A stretch of 64,000 nucleotides of DNA from Xiphias gladius. Its lineage: Eukaryota; Chordata; Actinopteri; Istiophoriformes; Xiphiidae. The first letter of the stretch is position 1. Each line of letters begins with the position of its first letter. Where the stretch lies: positions 3,559,001 to 3,623,000 of the forward strand of contig NC_053416.1 in NCBI RefSeq assembly GCF_016859285.1, read 5' to 3'. Under the pieces are notes generated by a model, which worked only from the letters and a program-made list of their open reading frames with translations, did not search any database and had not been told where the DNA came from. The position numbers were made by a program, and so were the translations under genes. Shown here one piece after another: positions 12,451 to 21,651 of this stretch.

Positions 12451-13554
12451 GAGCAGACGCGGCGGTGGCACCAACCCTTGCATGCAACTCTTAACCCCGC
12501 AAAGCAAACGTGCATTTCCCAAAATGTCAACTTTTCCTTCAAGGGCTCGGCCGTGTTTTCAGTTACCGTCAGATTCCTGAGAATGCGAGAGTCCATCGAT
12601 TCAATGATCTCGAGAAGTGATCCTCTTGTTTGACAGAATACAGGTGCATTTTAATATTCCATGTAACGCTTCTCACTCCAGCATTAAGATGCTCAGCTGG
12701 GTCTCCAGACTGTCTCGGTGTAATTTGAAGTTGAAAATCCGTCAAACAAAAGCAAGTAATGTTAAATCTGTTTTTGTATCGACGTGCATCTATTGTGTTC
12801 GTTTCGCTCTCCGCGCATTGACTTCAGTATTAGTGATTCCTGATGGTGACTGGGGTTGCTGTGCAGGCAGTGTTGTTAGCTGATTGTTCTTACATGCCAA
12901 TCACTAACTACACCACCAGTACAACCACCACCACGCACAGCTGCTCGGGGGGGGGGGGCGAAATCCTCCATGTCAGTGTCCTGGCCAGGGTAGCAGCAGC
13001 GTTTAGATCACAGGGGCTCCAAAACACAGACTTTTAATTAGCTGTCAACAGTTTCATTGGGGTCTCTGCTTTTGGCCGTCTATGTGGAAAAATGTTTTCA
13101 CGGCCGCAGGAGATTTTATGTTGCAGTGCAACCTCTCTCTCCATTTGGCTACTGGAGCGAACCGGCGGCAAAGGCTGACTTTCTAGTGTCCCCAGCTCTT
13201 ATAAACACAATATAGGTTTAACACAGTCACTCGTCTATCAAACAAGGTTGTCCTATGCTGCCACACTTACTGTTATTTATCCTACTTCCTTTTTTTTGGG
13301 GGGGGGTAATGGCTGCAGTACTTTGCAATCATTTTGTCCCACATCATTGTTCTGTTCTGCAGAATTTGTTTTCTTTGGTGACTGTAAAGCTCTGTTTTGT
13401 TTTTGGGGTTGGAGAGATTTATGATCTGCTATTTTAGTATCTAGTATCCCGATTTAGAAAATTGGACCAAATCATGAAATGGGAGGAAACACTTAGAATA
13501 ACCAGCAGAGCTGACAGACGCATTTATTTCTTTTCAATGACAGTTCAATGTTAC

Positions 13555-13560
13555 TTTATT
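13555..13560 (-). terminator. btg4: Candidate poly(A) signal of btg4
   Basis: A minus-strand AATAAA lies about 265 bases past the btg4 stop codon. It is the nearest canonical signal I saw and would give a short 3' UTR. A second TTTATT (minus AATAAA) is close by at about 13522. Confidence 0.5.
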
Positions 13561-13824
13561 CACACTTACTTGTAGTTTAAAAAAAACAAACAAAAAAAAC
13601 AAAAAAACAAACATTTAGAAGGGAGGGTTTAGTTAAAATACTTGAATATTTCAAAGTTTAAAAACATACTTAAACAGCATGACTTTAAATCATTATTACT
13701 TTAAACCATGTACGAATAATAAATCCTTTAAACATACTTAAGTGTCCTGACACTTTTTCCCCCCTGCACACGGAGCTCTGATCCAGCATCCCGGCTCCTG
13801 GCCCGAGCAGCAACCCGACTCGCT

Positions 13825-16800
13825 CTAGGACCGGGATTTGCTGACCCAGTGGTACTTGTCAACACGAGGCCCGGTGAAGGTAAACGTGGCTCGGTAGGAC
13901 TTGAAGCCCTTCTGGCCGGCGAACTGGGAGGTGGGACCTCCAGCTGGAGGAGCGTGCGGTGGGAATGCATCCCCGGCGAAGGCCTTCCGCTTGTCCCGCA
14001 GCCAGGTCTGAGGGGCGCCGGGAGAGAACTCACTGAACTGAGGGAGAGAGGAGCAGAGCGTTAGACAAGAGACCAGTGGTGGAACGTAACGAAGTACATT
14101 TATGCAAGTAATGTGTTTTACCTTATACTTCTACTCTACCTATTATCTGACAACTATAGTTGCTTTAAGTCCCCCCCCCCCCCCATTACAAAATATGAGC
14201 TCAATAGAAATGATGCTTGTAGATTAAACTACCCAACAGGACATAACTGAGACAATAAGTCTATTGATAGAAAATTGGCAACTGCTCTGATAAATGTTTA
14301 ACGCATTTATTCGTGCAAAAATGCCACAAATATTTCCCCACTTAGCTTTTCATGGGTCAAGTCTGTCAGATGTGTAGATTTGCTGCTTTTCCTTTTAATA
14401 ATTTAATCTATTTTCAACAAGCAATGTGCATGTTTCACAAAACCATCAACTATATCTGCCGTCCAGGGGCAAGTCGAGGCATGACCTGAGGTATGGCCAC
14501 ACACGCACGGTAAAGTGTAGCTGTGGAGACGGTTGTGTTTCTCCGGCAGTGGTCACTTGTGAACGGAGCGGTGAGAACTGCAGCGACCACAGGTAAGAAC
14601 ACGGCTCCCGTCCCTTCACATACATGCGCATTTTATACAGCGGAGCAAAAATCCCCGTCAGTTACAGTGCTGTTGTCTTCACGAGTGCAAAAAAAGGGTC
14701 TCAAGTTCTGCTTGCCCGACCCTGCTGCCATGGACATCAGCATGTGGTCACAATGTGTGCAACGTGATGATCAAGGCAGCACGTTAGCAGCCAATCAGAT
14801 TCCTGCTTCCTTGCCACCCTTCCAATGCGATTCAGCCTCATGAAGTTCAAAACAACTTGGATCAACATCTTTTAAAAAAAAAAAAAAAAAAATCACTGAC
14901 TGGAGTGTGGCAGCCTCAGTCATTGGTAAAACTCTGGAGTCATTGTTTTCTATTATTTTTGACTAACATTACCTCAATATTTGCTAATCTCCCTTTACCG
15001 GCTATGTTAACTTGTTAAGGGGCCAGTGTCGAGGAGGAGGAGAAAAAAAAAAAAAAAAAAAAACAAACCGTGGCCTATTCCCGGTGTGAAAGAGCGTGAA
15101 AGTGATGGCGGAGCTTTCCAGACGACAGAATTTCAACTCGGCATCTGAGGAATCAAGTTTTTTTTTTTTTCCTTCTTAAAAATTAAGACTGCCTTAAGGT
15201 GGTGAGAAACGTCATCACAATTACCCAAACTGAGAAAATAACCGTCCAATTAAAATGAGCTCCACCTTTAACTACAACAGTAAAATGCTGCATAGACATT
15301 AACACATCACTAATACAATAGCACAAGACTCATGGGACATTTTACTACATAAAGTATAAAAAGCAAAAGTAGTTAAAGTACATTTTCTAATTTTTTCAGT
15401 CCAGGACACTTTTTTTATAAACATCCATGTGGTATTAGTACTTTTAAGTAAATGATCAATACTTTTGACTAGAAGAAAGTCACAAAAAATTTTTTAAATT
15501 AAAGGCTCTAACTACCCACCGTTCGTTCCAGCTGGTTAATGGGGCTGCTGCTCTTTTGTCAGCGCCCAAGAAAAAGCAGAAAATACGCAAATTCCCTCAA
15601 AATGTTCATTCAGCAGAATCAAAATGCTTTGTAGTTAAAAATGTGGCCTGTGTCCTATTCATCAGCATTTATTAAAGGCCTGAAGATGCTTTGTCCCTCT
15701 AAAAGTGCCCAATAACAGCACAATGTCTGTCTTATGTGCTTCTGTGTTGTATATTTTAACTAGTCATAATGTAGTACAATGGTGTCTTTTTCGGCAGCAT
15801 TAATTTTCTTATTATTTTCTGAATGTTAAGAGTTGATCTCAGTAACTGTCATTTTCATCTTAGATTCTGTTTTAGGGCGACTTTGCAACATTGTCCTGGG
15901 ACTACAGATGAAAAACGGTCTTTTGACGAACTCTGGCACGTTTACAACATTTTATATATTGATGTACATCGTCACTCAAACCAATAAATAAGAAAATAAA
16001 ATAGATGAAACAGTTTTAGCAGGTAACATGTATTCCAGTTCTCATCTGTCTATAGAGACCTATATTAAAAAAAACAAAAAAAAAAAAAAACACTGATACA
16101 CAACCCTATCACCAGACAAGAATGTTGACGGATGATTTTGCGAAACTCCAGGTAATGTCCAGTTACTCTCTCTTTTTTTAAAAATCGAGCTATCTACAAT
16201 TTCTGTATACGGTAACTATGGTATGGTTGAGATCACAAAAAGTCCACGGCATTATTCCTTTGTGTATTCAACCTACCCGGTAGACGCTGTTGGGGTTGCT
16301 GACAGTTGGGATGGTTTTGGGTTCAGGGTTGGCGGCGGGGATCGGCGCAGGGCAGAGAGCTGATAGGCTGCTACTGCTGCTGCTGCTGCTGCTGTCTCCA
16401 ACCCCCTCCTCCTCGTCCGAAGAGCTTCCTGATTGGACATCAAGGCTCGCTCGCTCCACAGCATCATGGATGCGGCGGGAAAATTCCCCGTCTCCGCGCT
16501 GACAACTGCCCACCACCGAGACGCAGAATGGAGTGCTGTGTTCACCGTACCTGTAAGTAGGGGGGAACAAAAAACACTTTATAACAAAAATAAACAGCAG
16601 GTTTTCATCATACGGCTCCACTGTTCATGAGCACTGTGGCTTCAAACACGGCGTCATGTATATCACCAAAAAAACATTGCCATTATTAAGTCAGCAATTT
16701 TGCGCATTTCACACCTGGGGTGGAAAAAAAAAAAAAAAGTCAATACATTTCCTTCCCTGGTAGCAGTTGGTACACTACTGCTTGGGTTTTCAGTGAAAAT

Positions 16801-19202
16801 ACTGGAATACAACTACAATTTAACATGGTTTTATTTCTATTATCCATGCCTAATAATAAATAAAAAAGACTGTCCTCCCCTAAAGAACGACTGTGCAGCT
16901 TCTTGTGACCCGGGACTTGTGGTTTATTGTATGGCGACCTCTTGCGGGGGTAGTAATTATTACAGGAGCAAGGGAGGAGGTCAGGTGACTTTGTGCAAAG
17001 AGTTAAAGTCCGCTTAAGGAGAGGGTCAGGATGGATGGATCGGTCAACAAAACTGGACTTTGTCCTGTTGACGTGCGATACCGCCGTTTTCCTGTTCGTA
17101 GCCAAATAGTCATGACTGTTTCTTTTGACCAGGACCGTTCCACAACCTTAGCTGCGTGGTCATTATCGTAACCATGACGACGAAGGTCCTCTAACCTTTA
17201 AGTACTTATTTTAACCCAATTCACGATCTTTGCCTAAAAACTTCACCAAGTTGTTTTTGTGTGCCTAAACCCAACCAAACAGCGACCGTTCCGTAAGCTT
17301 AACCGCCTGTTTATAATTGTTACCATGGCAACGGCGGTCTGGTAAGCCTGCCGCCGTAGGGGGACTATTTCACGAGACTCTCCTGTGGCTCGCCTCAGAA
17401 AGTCAGACAAACAACCTGTACAATCTGCAATTTGAAACAAGGCAGCAGGTTCGTCCAGGACACTGAACCAGTGAGGAGCTGCAGTTTTCAGGTTCACACT
17501 CATGACAGTCAGCCCCCTTTTTGTGCTCTGAACCTGGGGCCTTGTATCAAGTCAGATCAGGGCCCTACAGAGTGACGTGGCCTGACCTGCAGGACACCTC
17601 TCCAGGGTCGACCCACACCGTCAGCTCCTGGGGAAGGCCCAGATCCTCGTACCGCACTGCACTGCGCTCGCAGGCCTGCTGCAGAACCGGGTCCTGCAGC
17701 CGAACACGGTTCATACGCAGACATCTGAAACAAAACACACACACACACAAGCGGCACTGACAGTCAGCAAAACAACTCTGCCTCAGCAATATCAGATTAG
17801 AAGACTTCTTTTACCTTCACAGGTCTTGTTGAAAATGTACAGTGTTTCATTTAACTTCAATTAAATTTCTCTCACCTTTAGTGCTGTGATGGCTTTGCTT
17901 TTATTTTTTTCAGATTTTTAAGATCGGGTGTTAAATTTCTGCCTGAGATAATTGGGTAAATTTCATTTACCCAATTATAATACAGGTAAATGAAATTTGT
18001 TGTGCTCACAGCAATTAAAAAAATACTAAAAAAAAAAAAAGCATTAACATTTAATTTCAAGAAAAATGTGTTACTGAGCAGTTTTCACTGGAATTAACTT
18101 TGTGCTGAAGAAACAGTCCCTGTTGAAATTGTGCTCGTTGAAAAACAACATTTAAAAAAAAATTCTGAAACTAAATACGTCCCTTTTACACTGGATAACA
18201 GAAAATGCCAGACAGGTTTCATAGTAACTTTTTTCCAGTACAAGGTGGATTTCTGGTGTTTTGTAACTGGGGACACTTCCTGGGGTGTAGTGTTGCCTTT
18301 TTTTTTTTTAAAAAAGTAAGTCACATCTGCTAACTAATGGTCACAAGATATAATTATGGTATATAAACGATATATACTACTACTGTTGCAGTCTGTCTAA
18401 GATAAGAGGCATGAAGTCAGTAATGTCCTAAAATTGACTCATCTGCTGACATTAGCCACTAAACTATTGGTCAAAACAGACAAATGTGGTGACAAAAGCC
18501 CAGAGTCTACTGAACTGAGCAATGGTGCTCAGTTCAGCTTTTTTTTTTTTAAAGTTTAAAGTTTTTACAGTTAGATTGTCGCACTTTAAACAAGTGACTG
18601 ATGATGCAAAAATCATCATCAAGTTTCCTAAAATCAGCTACAGTATGCCGTTGGTCACACCAGACTAAGCGAGGGTGTTTCCTCAAAACCCTCGAGTGTA
18701 CTGAACTGAGCGAGGGTTTTTGTGGCTTATGCATTTAACATTCCGTTTAATTGATTTCAAGTTAATTGAAAATCAACTTTCTGATTGTCAGACCACTGCA
18801 GAACCTATAAACATGGGTCCTGTCCAGTCAGAGGACAGGACCCTCTGTGCTCATTTTGTCAAGGTCAGTCAACTCAGCTGGCTTTACATTTTCAAATCAT
18901 AAAAAAAAAAAAAAAAAAATTGGCAACAGGGGAGCTGAAGCTGAACCAGCTTAAGATGATTTGCAGTGCAGATCGGTGACTAATGGGACAAAAACGGACA
19001 AATGCCGTTTCCTAAAGACGTTTGCTGACCTGTAGGCCTGGCCCTTGGTGGGGGCGCTTGGGTGCCAGTGGTTCTTGTAGTTCTCAAACAGAACAGAGGT
19101 GAGGGCGGCAGCAAATCGCTCCCTGCTGTCATTGTCCAGACAGCCATATCTCTTCACCAGCCGAGCCACGAAGAACACAGCAGCAGCGATCTCCTCCTTC
19201 AT
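13825..19202 (-). CDS. btg4: btg4-type BTG/Tob family gene (spliced, 265 aa)
   Basis: Antiproliferative BTG/Tob protein. BTG4 is an adaptor that recruits the CCR4-NOT deadenylase to maternal mRNAs in oocytes and early embryos. Coding exons in order: 19030-19202, 17587-17724, 16277-16550 and 13825-14037 (798 bases, all GT-AG, frame intact). The start MKEEIAAAVFF at 19200-19202 matches the family start. Box A is around YKNHWHP (residues 42-48). Box B is LPQELTVWVDPGEVSCR (88-104) and keeps the Trp at 95 that contacts CNOT7/CAF1 in the family. The stretch RYGEHSTPF follows. Residues near 185-195 (KTIPTVSNPNSVYR) resemble BTG4 rather than BTG3. After residue 120 comes a poly-Ser/acidic linker. 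The last 70 residues are weakly conserved and end YHWVSKSRS. BTG3 is the alternative assignment. A second-intron repeat and a copy of the 735-bp duplication sit inside it. Confidence 0.88.
14444..15195. repeat. 750-bp direct repeat, copy B (btg4 last intron)
   Basis: The second copy of the block at 11185-11919, same orientation, inside the last intron of btg4. It differs from copy A by a handful of substitutions (for example GTTAGCA for GTTAACA near 14785), longer A-runs at 14874-14891 and 15042-15063, and a GAC insertion near 15121. Both ends are abrupt. I see no terminal inverted repeats and no clear target-site duplication. Confidence 0.9.
15196..16276. other. btg4 last intron, unique part
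   Basis: AT-rich intron sequence with A-runs (16066-16090). I see no exon, RNA gene or named repeat in it. Confidence 0.5.
16870..17360. repeat. Degenerate interspersed repeat in btg4 intron 2
   Basis: The block reads TGGCGACCTCTTGCGGGGGT, then several short phrases of the type CCTAAACCCAACCAAACAGC and GACCGTTCCGTAAGCTTAAC, each present twice with variation (17130-17200 and 17280-17345). These phrases belong to a repeat I have seen widely in teleost introns. It contains an X-box-like GTTACCATGGCAAC at 17319-17332. Confidence 0.45.
17319..17332. promoter_or_regulatory. X-box/RFX-like site
   Basis: GTTACCATGGCAAC differs at one position from the perfectly palindromic RFX consensus. It sits inside an intron repeat of btg4, so its use as a regulatory site is unproven. 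Confidence 0.35.
17950..17976. repeat. Perfect 12-bp inverted repeat
   Basis: AATTGGGTAAAT at 17950-17961 and its exact reverse complement at 17965-17976 are separated by TTC. It lies in the first intron of btg4. A half copy (GGTAAATGAAATTTG) follows at about 17985. Confidence 0.8.
18510..18537. repeat. Perfect 12-bp inverted repeat
   Basis: CTGAACTGAGCA at 18510-18521 and TGCTCAGTTCAG at 18526-18537 are exact reverse complements with a 4-base loop. A related single arm (CTGAACTGAGCGAGGG) recurs near 18701. Another perfect arm pair, GGGTCCTGTC and GACAGGACCC, lies at about 18814-18842. All are in btg4 intron 1. Confidence 0.8.
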
Positions 19203-19207
19203 GGCTG

Positions 19208-19268
<61 letters not shown>

Positions 19269-19289
19269 CCTCTCTCACACACACACACT
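19208..19289. repeat. CA/CT compound microsatellite at the btg4 start
   Basis: A (CA)n run to 19238, then (CT)n to about 19276, then a short (CA)n. It begins six bases upstream of the btg4 ATG on the sense (minus) strand, so a (GT)n/(AG)n tract lies in or next to the 5' UTR. Length changes here could affect splicing or translation of btg4. Confidence 0.9.
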
Positions 19290-20980
19290 AATCTCTAGTT
19301 TAACGAACCCAACCAGACTCAGCAAACTCAGACCTCTACCGTTAAAAAACCTCCTCAGACAATAAAAGACGTGTAGGGTGATCCTACTGTTTGCAGAAAA
19401 GCAAACGACACCAAATAAAACTAACAAGACAAACTGGAAGCCAGACAACTCGAGCAAACACATTTGCTGCTGGAGCTCTAGAGAGAACTCAGCTCTGATT
19501 TCTAATGCTGCTACAATAACAACCATAAATAAATAACAAAGCACATGCAGCTACAACGATCTAAATCTGTGTATGAAGCAGCAGCTCCTCCGGTAGCGGA
19601 AACCCACATGCATCAGATACTGAAAGAATCACTCCTCACTTTCTCATGTGCTTTAATGAAACCACAGTTCAGCTGTGTGATGAGCTGACTCACCTGAGGC
19701 TGGTTGACTTAATGACTCGTGTGTGTGTGTGTGTGTGTGTGAAACTCACGCAACAACTGATGCCATCTCCCTGCAGCACTTCAGTCTTGAAATGGCCCAG
19801 ATGTGAAGAAACGAGTGACCACTTCATGGCACAGAGGGTGCGGAAAGTACAGTCAGATACGAGAACTGTCTGTGAAGGGCCGGGGGGGGGGGGGGTAGTA
19901 AAGGGTCAGTTCACCTAAATGACGGCAACGCAAGTTTCACAACCATCATTCCACGCAGAGTTAATTTAACTATGGTTGGAGAGAAATCAGTTTAATTCTG
20001 CGAACAAATAGTTGATGGGATTTTTACATTTTATTTTATTCGAGATGCACCGCGCTTAATTCACCACCCTCTGTTTGTTTGTATATATATACGCCACTTG
20101 TGAGTTGTCCCGCAAGGGAATACATCCGAGTTTATGGTAAGAATATCTCCAAACCCCGGTTTTCCTCTGAATGACCAACATCGACTCTATCACGTTAGCA
20201 GGGTTATTGAGGGGAGTCCTCTCACAGAAGCGGCTAACTGCTTTTCTCGTTGCGTAATAGCTCTCCGAAATGACTTTGCGCACACACCGACGGGACTTTC
20301 AGTTTCTCCTCAAATGTAAACAGCAACACCGTGGGCCCCTGAAAGCGCATTTCGGTGGCTGCCATCCGTCCGTCAGTAACAGTTCGTTCATTTGGAGCGC
20401 TGTATAACTAGACTGGTCCGCGGAGAAGAGCGGTCTCGTCCCGCTCGTCTGTCGGCTTGTTGAGTTGTTATTTACCAGGTCAAAGAGGGTGATGCAGAGG
20501 AGGATGTGACGGAATATTATTTCACCTCACTCCAACTCCAGCATGTCGTTGTGAGCAAAATGTTTTCAGATCACGGCTGGAAGCGCCACCTCGGCGCCCT
20601 GGGATCCGGCACTGGGCACCCCATTGCGCACCAAACACGCCGTCAGCCAATATTGAAATATCATAGTGAAAGCACGGGGACACCGTCTCGTAAAGACCGC
20701 AGACTCGTACGTCCTGCAAAAAAGAAAAAAAAAAGAAAATCACATTTGCATAAAAAACGGAGAGGGAAGAGAAAAACAAAGACAAGGAGTCAATTTTGAA
20801 TTCGTACAATAAAGACCAACACACAGAGTCTCCACAGTTACAGTCAGATCTACAGATGCTACAAAGATACTGGATTCTTTGTTCCGGACTTTAACCCTTA
20901 AAGAAGTCGAACAGAATCAGTGATGGTTTATTTCTTTACACCATTACACCATTTCTACGGAATGGAGAGACGAGACCAGT
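19290..20980. other. Upstream region of btg4
   Basis: No protein gene recognised. A (TG)n microsatellite is at 19719-19741 and a G-run at 19883-19894. A GC-richer stretch at 20300-20480 may hold the btg4 promoter or a leader exon on the minus strand, but I could not identify a start site. Confidence 0.35.
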
Positions 20981-20984
20981 GAGC

Positions 20985-21561
20985 GCAATCATTCATCAAG
21001 CGGAACTACCGCAAACGTCAATCCAGATGGGACGGGATGTGATATGTGTCTGGATACCAGCGGATAGTCCGTTTGGAATGAAAGGAAATGAATTAGCGGA
21101 TATAGTTTTCAAAATAATTCACACACAAAAAAACAAACAAACAAACAACCGTATTGATGTAATAGTTAACTTTAGCAAGACAGAGATGAATTAAGGACAA
21201 ACTGAGGGAAAGGTTGCAGAAGCAGTGGGAGAAAGAGAGAAGGGGGACGTGGTTTAATAGAGTTCAAAGAGGAGGGAGGGCGGAAACATTCGGGTTAAAA
21301 GACTAAACAGCACATTCTTAAATATAGGAAAACAGGAGGGTTTTTGCTCTTTTTGTTCTCGGTTTATTTGATTCGATTTCATTTGAATTAGATTTATCCG
21401 CGATGTTACAGGCTTAAATGTAGAGTCCCGAGCGCCGGGACACTCCATACCAGTTGGTGGCGGTAACGCACCGTCTCTTGTTTGTCAACCGCCAAAATGA
21501 AAACAGAAGAAGAAGAAGGAAAAAGAAGAAGAAGCAGAAGAAGAACAAGAAGAAGAAGAAG
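20985..21561 (+). mobile_element. 5'-truncated non-LTR LINE: RNase H remnant, 3' tail and (GAA)n
   Basis: The plus-strand frame around 20990-21110 reads VICVWIPADSPFGMKGNELAD, the core of a LINE-type RNase H domain (canonical VWVPAHxGxxGNExAD); the His is replaced by Asp. A degraded C-terminal stretch follows with stops. The 3' end contains CCAGTTGGTGGCGGTAACGC and TTTGTCAACCGCC, followed by AGAAGAAGAAG repeats at 21503-21561. That combination is the typical 3' end of I-clade-like LINEs in teleosts. The copy is broken by stops and inactive. Confidence 0.75.
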
Positions 21562-21602
21562 AAACGGGGGGCGTGCTTTATTTTTCAGACGTTATCAAAG
21601 GC

Positions 21603-21651
21603 GCTCTGACGCAATAAAGGATTCATGGGGCTTGGCGTCATCATGACGTCA
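21603..21651 (+). promoter_or_regulatory. Promoter-proximal block of array copy 1
   Basis: Shared with copies 2 and 3: ACGTTATCAAAGGCGCTCTG, then CAATAAAGGATTCA. In copies 2 and 3 the same place reads CTATAAAGGATTCAC, so the TATA box is degraded here. A perfect cAMP-response-type palindrome TGACGTCA (21644-21651) overlaps the second in-frame ATG. The equivalents in copies 2 and 3 are TGATGTCA/TGACATCA. Confidence 0.5.

Larger units (their letters stand above)
9401..13554. other. Intergenic between hnrnpab promoter and btg4 3' end
   Basis: No protein gene was found. The stretch holds a possible MITE (9621-10092), the first copy of a 735-bp duplication (11185-11919), a copy of a TTAGCTTAGC-type repeat (12165-12450) and several homopolymer runs. 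Elsewhere in it I see nothing I can name. Confidence 0.5.

Noticed and set aside
17040-17360. Repeated CCTAAACCCAACC phrases as interstitial telomere repeats
   Set aside because: They are not TTAGGG arrays; the phrases are spaced and degenerate and fit an interspersed repeat.
19208-19289. Regular short repeats as a CRISPR-like array (also 21503-21561)
   Set aside because: These are di- and trinucleotide microsatellites in a vertebrate genome with no unique spacers.
20506-20799. 97-codon Lys/Arg-rich plus-strand frame
   Set aside because: The end is encoded by A-rich low-complexity DNA and nothing in it is familiar; an overlapping minus-strand frame of equal length exists.
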